This document shows positions 58,072-64,000 of a stretch of 64,000 nt of DNA, piece after piece; position 1 is the stretch's first letter, and every line of letters starts with the position of its first letter. The notes beneath the pieces were generated by a model. The model made no database searches and was not told the origin of the DNA. It saw only the letters and a program-made list of their open reading frames with translations. The DNA lies in the NCBI RefSeq assembly GCF_042887685.1, contig NZ_JBHVOS010000016.1, positions 59,201 through 123,200 on the forward strand, in the 5' to 3' direction. A program made the position numbers and the translations under genes. The DNA comes from Oerskovia sp042887685. GTDB lineage: Bacteria > Actinomycetota > Actinomycetes > Actinomycetales > Cellulomonadaceae.

Positions 58072-59235
58072 ATGACGACGACCGAACGCGCTCCCGCGCG
58101 CGCGCCCGACGAGCCTGTGGCCGGCGAGGCCGTGCCCGACGAGCCTGTGGCCGGCGAGGCCGTGCCCGACGAGCCTGTGGCCGGCGAGGCCCGGGCCGCG
58201 AGCACTCCCGAGAAGGCGCCCGGCCTCGCCGCGACCAACGCGACCCGCACCGCCTGGCTGCTCGTCGCCGTCGGGGTCCTGGTCGTGATGGTCTTCGTGA
58301 GCCTCGCCGTGGGCTCCAAGACGATCCCGCTCGCCTCGGTGTGGTCCGCGCTCGTCGACGCGCCCGGCGCCGACCCGAACGACGTGGTCATCCTGCGCGA
58401 CCTGCGCCTGCCCCGCACGGCCCTGGGCCTGCTGGTGGGCGTCGCGCTCGGGCTCTCGGGCGCGCTGATCCAGGCGCTGACCCGCAACCCGCTCGCCGAC
58501 CCCGGCATCCTGGGCGTCAACGCGGGGGCAGGGTTCGCCGTGGTGCTCGGGGTCGCGACGTTCGGCGTCGTCAACATCCAGCAGTACATCTGGTTCGCGT
58601 TCCTCGGGGCCGTCGTGACGACCGTCGTGGTCTACCTCATCGGCTCGCTCGGGCGCGGGGGAGCGACGCCGATCCGGCTCACGCTCGCCGGCATCTCGAT
58701 CGGCGCCGTGCTGGGCGGGATCTCGTCGGGGATCACGCTGCTCAACCCGCAGGTCTTCGACAAGATGCGCTACTGGGGCGCGGGCACGCTCAGCAACCGC
58801 TCGTGGGAGATGGTCGGGACGGTCACGCCGTTCATCCTCGTGGGCGTCGTGCTCGCGGTCGTCGCGGCGCGCCCGCTCAACGCGGTCGCGCTCGGCGACG
58901 ACCTCGCGCGGTCCCTCGGGGCCAGCATCCACCGCACCCGCACGATCGTGGTCGTCGCGGTCACGCTCCTGTGCGGGGCGGCGACGGCCGCCGCGGGCCC
59001 CATCGGGTTCGTGGGGCTCATGGTCCCGCACGTCGCGCGCTGGATCGTGGGCCCCGACCAGCGGTGGATCCTGTCCTACACGCTCGTCATGTCGCCGATC
59101 CTGCTCCTGGTGTCCGACGTCGCAGCGCGCCTGGTCCTGCGGCCCGCCGAGCTGCAGGTCGGCATCGTGACCGCGTTCGTCGGCGCCCCCGTCCTCATCT
59201 GGCTCGTGCGACGCAGGCAGGTGAGCGGGCTGTGA
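58072..59235 (+). CDS. FecCD-family siderophore permease, first subunit
   Basis: A 387-residue permease with about ten helices and the motifs VALGLSGALIQALTRNPLADPGILG, LGDDLARSLG and GPIGFVGLMVPH. The first 50 residues are cytoplasmic and include DEPVAGEAVP repeated 2.7 times (30-bp DNA repeat 58108-58190), absent from the permease of the first importer. ATG at 58072 is 1 bp past the SIP stop. It shares its stop with the next start (GTGA). Confidence 0.93.
   Translation: MTTTERAPARAPDEPVAGEAVPDEPVAGEAVPDEPVAGEARAASTPEKAPGLAATNATRTAWLLVAVGVLVVMVFVSLAVGSKTIPLASVWSALVDAPGADPNDVVILRDLRLPRTALGLLVGVALGLSGALIQALTRNPLADPGILGVNAGAGFAVVLGVATFGVVNIQQYIWFAFLGAVVTTVVVYLIGSLGRGGATPIRLTLAGISIGAVLGGISSGITLLNPQVFDKMRYWGAGTLSNRSWEMVGTVTPFILVGVVLAVVAARPLNAVALGDDLARSLGASIHRTRTIVVVAVTLLCGAATAAAGPIGFVGLMVPHVARWIVGPDQRWILSYTLVMSPILLLVSDVAARLVLRPAELQVGIVTAFVGAPVLIWLVRRRQVSGL
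58108..58190. repeat. 30-bp in-frame tandem repeat in the permease gene
   Basis: A unit beginning GACGAGCCTGTGGCCGGCGA, exact at 58108-58137 and 58138-58167, with a partial third copy. Translated as DEPVAGEAVP. Confidence 0.9.
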
Positions 59236-60380
59236 CGACTCCTGTGCAGAGGCCGCCCGCGGACGAGGCCGCCCGCGTGGCAGGCCGTGCCCCGGGTGCC
59301 TCGGGTGCCCCGGGGTCCGGTGTGCCCGGTGCCCGCCTCGACTTCGGACGCCCCACGCGCGTCGTGCGCTCGCGCCGCGGACGGTTCTCCGCACGCCTCG
59401 ACGTGCGCGCCGCCGTCGTGACCCTCGTGCTCGTCGTGCTCGCCGCGGCCGTGGGCGTCGTCGCGCTCGGCGTCGGCGACTACGCGGTCGCCGTGCCCGA
59501 CGTGCTGCGCGCCCTCACCGGCGAAGCCCCCGAGGTGATCCGCATGGTCGTCGTCGAGTGGCGCCTCCCGCGCGTCCTGCTCGCGATCCTGCTCGGCGGT
59601 GCCCTCGGGATGAGCGGCGCGATCTTCCAGTCCCTGACCCGCAACCCCCTCGGCAGCCCCGACATCATCGGGTTCAACACGGGGGCGTACACCGGGGCGC
59701 TCGTCGTGATCCTCCTGCTCGGCGGCTCGTACAGCGCCGTCGCCGCCGGGGCCATGATCGGCGGGCTCGTGACCGCGGGCATCGTCTACCTGCTCGCGTA
59801 CAAGAACGGCGTCCAGGGGTTCCGGCTCATCATCGTCGGCATCGCGATCAGCGCCATGCTGGCATCCGTCAACACGTGGCTCATCCTCAAGGCCGACCTC
59901 GCGCGGGCCATGGCCGCCGCAACCTGGGGAGCGGGCAGCCTCAACGGGCTGTCCTGGACCCAGGTGCTCCCCGTCGTGCTCATCCTCGCGGTTCTCGTGC
60001 CGCCCCTGTTCCTCCTGGGGCGACGCATGGACGTCCTCGAGATGGGCGACGACGCCGCACAAGCCCTCGGGGTCCGCTCCGAACGCACGCGGCTCTCGCT
60101 CGTCGTCGTGGGGGTCGCGCTCACCGCGCTCGTCACGGCCGCGGCCGGACCGATCGCGTTCATCTCGCTCGCCGCGCCCCAGCTCGCCCGGCGGCTCACG
60201 CGCGGCGCGACCGTCGGCCTCGCGTCGTCGGCCGCCATGGGGGCCGCGCTGCTCGCCGCGAGCGACCTCGTCGCGCAGCGGGCGTTCGCGCCCACGCAGC
60301 TCCCCGTGGGCGTCGTGACCGTCAGCATCGGCGGCTGCTACCTCGTGTGGCTGCTCGCCCGGGAGGCGAGGCGGCAGTGA
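59232..60380 (+). CDS. FecCD-family siderophore permease, second subunit
   Basis: A 382-residue permease: 60-residue polar leader, then about ten helices with GGALGMSGAIFQSLTRNPLGSPDIIG, MGDDAAQALGV and GPIAFISLAAPQLARRL. It pairs with the permease before it. GTG at 59232 overlaps the previous TGA. Its own TGA overlaps a GTG at 60377 that could also start the ATPase gene. Confidence 0.93.
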   Translation: MTTPVQRPPADEAARVAGRAPGASGAPGSGVPGARLDFGRPTRVVRSRRGRFSARLDVRAAVVTLVLVVLAAAVGVVALGVGDYAVAVPDVLRALTGEAPEVIRMVVVEWRLPRVLLAILLGGALGMSGAIFQSLTRNPLGSPDIIGFNTGAYTGALVVILLLGGSYSAVAAGAMIGGLVTAGIVYLLAYKNGVQGFRLIIVGIAISAMLASVNTWLILKADLARAMAAATWGAGSLNGLSWTQVLPVVLILAVLVPPLFLLGRRMDVLEMGDDAAQALGVRSERTRLSLVVVGVALTALVTAAAGPIAFISLAAPQLARRLTRGATVGLASSAAMGAALLAASDLVAQRAFAPTQLPVGVVTVSIGGCYLVWLLAREARRQ

Positions 60381-60466
60381 GCCCCCCTGCTCGGCCCGCC
60401 CCGCGCCTGGCCGCGCCGGTCACCAGCGCACCCCCGACCAGCCCCACCCCTCCCGAGGAGACGGCG

Positions 60467-61351
60467 ATGACCGCCACGACCACGACCCCGGCCACCCCGA
60501 CCCCCGCCGTGGCCGACGCACCTGCGGCGAGCCCCGCCGTCGGGCCGGCCGCCCTCGCGCCGCCCAACGAGCCCCGGCTGCGCGCCCAAGGGCTCAGCAT
60601 CGGGTACCACGAACGCATCGTGTCCCAAGGGCTCGACGTCGCGATCCCCGACCGGTCCTTCACCGTCATCGTCGGGCCCAACGCGTGCGGCAAGTCGACC
60701 CTGCTGCGCGCCCTGTCGCGGCTGCTCACCCCGAGCGCCGGGCAGGTCGTGCTCGACGGGAAGACCATCACGTCGTACAAGGCCAAGGAGGTCGCGCGGC
60801 GGCTCGGGCTCCTGCCCCAGACGTCGATCGCGCCCGACGGCATCACCGTCGCCGACCTCGTGGCCCGCGGCCGCTACCCGCACCAGAAGCTCCTGCGGCA
60901 GTGGTCGCGCGAGGACGAGGACGCCGTCGTGCGGGCGCTCGCGGCCACGCAGGTCACGCCGCTGTCGGCGCGGCCCGTCGACGAGCTGTCCGGCGGGCAG
61001 CGCCAACGTGTGTGGGTGTCGATGGTGCTCGCGCAGGAGACCGAGCTGCTGCTGCTCGACGAGCCCACGACGTTCCTCGACATCGCGCACCAGATCGAGC
61101 TGCTCGAGCTGTTCGGCGACCTCAACCGCGAGGGCCGCACGCTCGTCGCGGTGCTGCACGACCTCAACCATGCCTGCCGCTACGCGACGCACCTCGTCGC
61201 GATGAAGGACGGGGCCGTGGTGGCGCAGGGGGCGCCGGGCGAGATCGTGACGGCCGAGCTGGTCGAGGAGGTGTTCGGGCTGCGCTGCACGATCATCGAC
61301 GACCCGGTCACGGGGACGCCGCTGGTGATCCCGCTGGGCCGCCGGGGGTGA
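60467..61351 (+). CDS. Siderophore ABC transporter ATP-binding protein
   Basis: A FepC-type ATPase of 294 residues: Walker A GPNACGKST, signature LSGGQRQR, Walker B LLLLDEPTTF, switch His in VLHDLNHA. It is about 60% identical by eye in the core to the ATPase at 4153-5097, indicating a duplicated system. ATG at 60467 has GAGGAG 6 bp upstream; GTG at 60377 coupled to the permease stop is the alternative and would add 30 residues. Last gene of the operon. Its stop codon lies inside the first unit of the family B array. Confidence 0.94.
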   Translation: MTATTTTPATPTPAVADAPAASPAVGPAALAPPNEPRLRAQGLSIGYHERIVSQGLDVAIPDRSFTVIVGPNACGKSTLLRALSRLLTPSAGQVVLDGKTITSYKAKEVARRLGLLPQTSIAPDGITVADLVARGRYPHQKLLRQWSREDEDAVVRALAATQVTPLSARPVDELSGGQRQRVWVSMVLAQETELLLLDEPTTFLDIAHQIELLELFGDLNREGRTLVAVLHDLNHACRYATHLVAMKDGAVVAQGAPGEIVTAELVEEVFGLRCTIIDDPVTGTPLVIPLGRRG

Positions 61352-61592
61352 CGTGCCTGCTCGCCGAGGGTGACGGACCTGGCTGCCGGGGGTGACGGAC
61401 CTGCCTGCCGGGGGTGACGGACCTGGCTGCCGGGGGTGACGGACCTGCCTGCCGGGGGTGACGGGCCTGCCTGCCGAGGGCGACGTGACGGTCACCGTCG
61501 GCGGTCCTGGGCGTCACCGTCGGCGCCGCGGCGCGTCACCGTCGGCGGTCCCGGACGTCACCGTCGGCGCCTCCGCGCGTCACCCTCGGCGG
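61341..61592. repeat. Family B head-to-head array, 7 + 5 units, 22-bp period
   Basis: Direct units (GCCGGGGGTGAC type) start at 61341, 61363, 61385, 61407, 61429, 61451 and 61473. Inverted units (GTCACCGTCGGC type) start at 61491, 61513, 61535, 61557 and 61579. Every step is exactly 22 bp. The array covers nearly the whole gap between the ATPase gene and serS; no gene is visible in it. Confidence 0.93.
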
Positions 61593-61633
61593 GGCCGTGC
61601 CGCGCCCTCCCGCACGTTGGATACCCTCTAGTG

Positions 61634-62941
61634 GTGATCGATCTTCGACTTCTGCGCGACAACCCCGACGTCGTCCGCGCCAGCCAGGTGGCTCGCGGCG
61701 ACGACCCCGCCCTCGTGGACCAGGCGCTCGACGCCGACTCCCGCCGTCGCAGCGCGCTGACGGACTTCGAGCAGATGCGCGCCGAGCAGAAGTCCCTGGG
61801 CAAGAAGGTCGCGCAGGCGAAGGGCGACGAGAAGACCGCCCTGCTCGCGCACACCAAGCAGCTCGCGGAGGGCGTCAAGGCCCGGCAGAAGGACGCCGAC
61901 GACGCCGAGGCGCAGCTCAAGTCGATCCTGTACAAGATCTCGAACGTGATCGAGGGGGCGCCCCCCGGCGGCGAGGACGACTACGTCGTGCTCCGCGAGG
62001 AGGGCACCATCCGCGACTTCGCGGCCGAGGGTTTCACGCCCCGCGACCACCTCGAGCTGGGCGAGGGCCTGCGCGCTATCGACACCGAGCGTGGTGCCAA
62101 GGTGTCGGGCGCCCGCTTCTACTACCTGACCGGGGTCGGGGCCCGCCTCGAGCTCGCGCTGCTCAACGCGGCCATGGACCAGGCGTTCCAGGAGGGCTTC
62201 ACGCCCGTCATCACGCCCACGCTCGTGCGCCCCGAGATCATGCAGGGCACGGGTTTCCTGGGCGAGCACGCGGACGAGATCTACCGCCTCGAGGCCGACG
62301 ACCTGTACCTGGTCGGCACGAGCGAGGTCGCGCTCGCGGGCTACCACTCGGGCGAGATCCTCGACCTGTCGGACGGCCCCAAGCGCTACGCGGGCTGGAG
62401 CGCGTGCTACCGCCGCGAGGCCGGCTCGTACGGCAAGGACACGCGCGGCATCATCCGCGTACACCAGTTCCACAAGGTCGAGATGTTCAGCTACGTCGAC
62501 CCGGCCGACGCCGAGGCCGAGCACCAGCGTCTCCTCGCCTGGGAGGAGGCCATGCTGCGCAAGTGCGAGCTGCCGTACCGCGTGATCGACACGGCCGCGG
62601 GCGACCTGGGGTCGAGCGCGGCCCGCAAGTTCGACTGCGAGGCCTGGCTGCCGACGCAGGAGCGCTACCTCGAGCTGACGTCGACCTCGAACTGCACGAC
62701 GTTCCAGGCCCGCCGCCTGGGCGTGCGCGAGCGCGTCGAGGTCGACGGCAGGTCGGAGACCCGCACGGTCGCGACGCTCAACGGCACGCTGGGCACGACG
62801 CGCTGGATCGTCGCGATCCTCGAGAACCACCAGCAGCCCGACGGCTCGGTCCGCGTCCCGGAGGGCCTGCGGCCCTACCTGGGCGGGCTCGAGGTCCTGG
62901 AGCCGGTGGTCGCGTCGGGCTCGTCGAAGGGCACGGCGTGA
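61634..62941 (+). CDS. serS: Seryl-tRNA synthetase
   Basis: A 435-residue class II synthetase that charges tRNA-Ser. The N-terminal coiled coil (about 25-105) is followed by the catalytic core with motif 2 ACYRREAGSYGKDTRGIIRVHQFHKVE and motif 3 NGTLGTTRWIVAILENHQ. The GTG at 61634 reads VIDLRLLRDNP, the standard N-terminus. TACCCT at 61622-61627 ends 6 bp upstream, so it may be leaderless. The family B array ends 41 bp upstream. Its TGA overlaps the HAD gene's start (GTGA). Confidence 0.96.
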   Translation: MIDLRLLRDNPDVVRASQVARGDDPALVDQALDADSRRRSALTDFEQMRAEQKSLGKKVAQAKGDEKTALLAHTKQLAEGVKARQKDADDAEAQLKSILYKISNVIEGAPPGGEDDYVVLREEGTIRDFAAEGFTPRDHLELGEGLRAIDTERGAKVSGARFYYLTGVGARLELALLNAAMDQAFQEGFTPVITPTLVRPEIMQGTGFLGEHADEIYRLEADDLYLVGTSEVALAGYHSGEILDLSDGPKRYAGWSACYRREAGSYGKDTRGIIRVHQFHKVEMFSYVDPADAEAEHQRLLAWEEAMLRKCELPYRVIDTAAGDLGSSAARKFDCEAWLPTQERYLELTSTSNCTTFQARRLGVRERVEVDGRSETRTVATLNGTLGTTRWIVAILENHQQPDGSVRVPEGLRPYLGGLEVLEPVVASGSSKGTA

Positions 62942-63885
62942 CGGGCACGCCGGACAGCACGGTCACCACGAGCACCCCCCAGCCCGACGACGTCGCTCCC
63001 GCGGGCGCGCCGTCGCACCCGGGCGGGGTGGCGCCGTCGGGCACGGAGGGACGCCCGGGCACTGCCGGTGCCGCGAACCCGGCCCGCCCGGGGGAGGGGC
63101 CGCTGCTCGTCGCGCTCGACATCGACGGGACGATCCTGAGCCACGACGACGTCCTGAGCGACGGTGTCGCGGACGCGATCGCGGCCGTGCGCGCGGCGGG
63201 GCACCACGTGCTGCTGTCGTCGGGCCGGTCGCTCATCGCGGTGCTGCCCATCGCCGAGCGCCTGGGCCTCTCCGAGGGGTACATGGTGTGCTCGAACGGC
63301 GCCGTGACGGCCCGCTTCGACGACGCGTCGCCCACGGGCTACGTGGTCGACGAGATGATCACGTTCAACCCGGAGAACGCGCTGCGCCTGCTGCGCGACC
63401 AGCTCCCGGACGCGCTCTTCGCGGTCGAGGACGTCGGGATCGGCTTCCGCATGAACGACCTCTTCCCGCACGGCGAGCTCGACGGCGTGCACGACGTCGT
63501 CGACTTCGAGGAGCTGTGGTCGGGCGAGGTCACGCGTGTCGTGGTGCGCAACCCGGGGTCGACGAGCGCGGAGTTCAGCGCGCTGGCCGGCTCCCTGGGG
63601 CTGAGCGACGTCACCTACGCCGTGGGGTGGACGGCGTGGATGGACATCGCGCCGCTGGGAGTGACCAAGGCGAGCGCCCTGGAGCGCGTGCGCGGGCTGC
63701 TCGGCGTGGCTCCGGGCGCGACCGTGGCCGTGGGCGACGGCAGCAACGACATCGACATGCTGCGCTGGGCCGGTCGCGGGGTGGCCATGGGCCACGCCGA
63801 GCCCGAGGTCAAGGCGGCGGCGGACGAGGTCACGGGCAGCATCGACGAGGCCGGTGCGGTCGCGGTGCTGCGCAGCCTGGTCTGA
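62938..63885 (+). CDS. HAD-superfamily Cof-type phosphatase
   Basis: The 315-residue protein has a 50-residue Pro/Gly-rich leader (including a family A core at 63031-63042) and a HAD IIB domain: VALDIDGTILSHD (nucleophile Asp), LLSSGRS, Lys in LGVTKASALERV and VAVGDGSNDIDMLRWAG. The middle is the Cof cap. It would dephosphorylate a small phosphorylated compound. GTG at 62938 is translationally coupled to serS. A hairpin follows at 63894-63914. Confidence 0.9.
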   Translation: MTGTPDSTVTTSTPQPDDVAPAGAPSHPGGVAPSGTEGRPGTAGAANPARPGEGPLLVALDIDGTILSHDDVLSDGVADAIAAVRAAGHHVLLSSGRSLIAVLPIAERLGLSEGYMVCSNGAVTARFDDASPTGYVVDEMITFNPENALRLLRDQLPDALFAVEDVGIGFRMNDLFPHGELDGVHDVVDFEELWSGEVTRVVVRNPGSTSAEFSALAGSLGLSDVTYAVGWTAWMDIAPLGVTKASALERVRGLLGVAPGATVAVGDGSNDIDMLRWAGRGVAMGHAEPEVKAAADEVTGSIDEAGAVAVLRSLV

Positions 63886-63893
63886 GGCGCGAG

Positions 63894-63914
63894 CAGACGC
63901 GCGGGAAGCGTCTG
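63894..63914 (+). terminator. Short hairpin after the HAD gene
   Basis: CAGACGC, 7-base loop, GCGTCTG, 9 bp past the stop codon. A modest stem; probably a terminator. Confidence 0.6.
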
Positions 63915-63973
63915 CCTGGCACTCGGCGATTTTCTCCAGGAGGCCGACCCCGCCGAGGTAGACCCGTGCGCGT

Positions 63974-64000
63974 GAGGTAGACCTCCGGGAGGTCTACCTC
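63974..64000. repeat. Long palindrome at the window edge
   Basis: GAGGTAGACCTCC, a single G, then GGAGGTCTACCTC: perfect 13-bp arms. A related half GAGGTAGACC lies at 63956-63965. It may be a terminator of a convergent gene beyond the window. Confidence 0.7.

Noticed and set aside
4153..61351. Siderophore biosynthesis cluster
   Set aside because: No NRPS, IucA/IucC-type synthetase, lysine or ornithine hydroxylase is present; only uptake, reduction and regulation genes are.
61341..61592. Family B array as a CRISPR
   Set aside because: The repeated core is only about 12 bp, the spacers about 10 bp and similar to one another, the array is head-to-head, and no cas gene is present.
1..64000. tRNA, rRNA, riboswitch, prophage or insertion sequence
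   Set aside because: I looked for cloverleaf ends, transposase motifs (DDE, HTH_Tnp), integrases and known riboswitch cores and saw none; a covariance-model scan (tRNAscan-SE, Rfam) would settle the RNA part.

Overview
The window is very GC-rich DNA (roughly 70-75% by eye) with tightly packed genes, GTG starts and many GTGA/ATGA stop-start overlaps. Gene families include an FCD-type GntR regulator, a DivIVA-motif protein, DUF5926, a PoxB-type oxidase and IdeR/DtxR-like iron boxes. Together these point to an actinobacterium, most likely of the order Micrococcales; a Cellulomonadaceae- or Promicromonosporaceae-like genome is my guess, not something the sequence proves. I see no rRNA, tRNA, CRISPR array, phage or insertion sequence.

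Layout. Positions 1-4045 hold a small membrane protein coupled to a CsoR/CstR-family repressor, an SDR dehydrogenase, a DinB-fold protein, a small secreted protein, a FrnE-like DsbA oxidoreductase and a 53-residue protein ending in CX4C. Positions 4153-8318 are a first ferric-siderophore importer (lipoprotein, two permeases, ATPase) behind an iron box. Positions 8560-12704 carry an AlkA-like glycosylase, a SnoaL-like protein, RNase H, an FKBP isomerase and a ferritin-VIT1 fusion. Positions 12957-15833 are a gluconate permease/gluconokinase operon divergent from its likely GntR repressor. Positions 15965-25952 hold two MFS transporters, a membrane protein/XRE pair, a NarL-type two-component system, a GAP-family membrane protein, a His-rich methyltransferase and a double DivIVA-motif protein. 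Positions 26047-28159 are a flotillin/NfeD pair. Positions 28358-35444 hold an aminoglycoside-phosphotransferase-fold protein, a YhgE-like membrane protein divergent from a TetR repressor, pyruvate oxidase, an MFS transporter and a small GNAT. Positions 35542-50005 contain a lipoprotein, phosphoglucomutase, rhodanese, a membrane metallophosphoesterase, DUF5926, a GT2 glycosyltransferase, a 1558-residue internally duplicated membrane protein, an AI-2E-type exporter and a lipid-kinase-like protein. Positions 50136-61351 are a second iron island: a heterodimeric ABC transporter pair divergent from an AraC regulator, then two siderophore-binding lipoproteins, a siderophore-interacting reductase, two permeases and an ATPase. 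The window ends with serS and a HAD phosphatase.

The genes work together mainly in iron uptake: two complete siderophore importers plus a YbtPQ/IrtAB-like pair, a cytoplasmic ferric-siderophore reductase, and VIT1-ferritin for handling excess iron. No siderophore biosynthesis genes are present, so the island looks like a scavenging system.

The least expected signal is in the non-coding DNA and in protein linkers. Several short repeat families recur: (A) a palindromic core GCCCGACGGCG/CGCCGTCGGGC found between genes and also in frame inside unrelated proteins, often read as SDAVGQ; (B) head-to-head arrays of a 12-bp core (GCCGAGGGTGAC) with an exact 22-bp period at two intergenic sites, and a 21-bp-period version translated in frame inside an ABC transporter; (C, D) two families of long hairpins placed 10-80 bp from gene ends, probably terminators. 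About eleven genes also look leaderless, with a TANNNT-like box 6-8 bp before the start codon.
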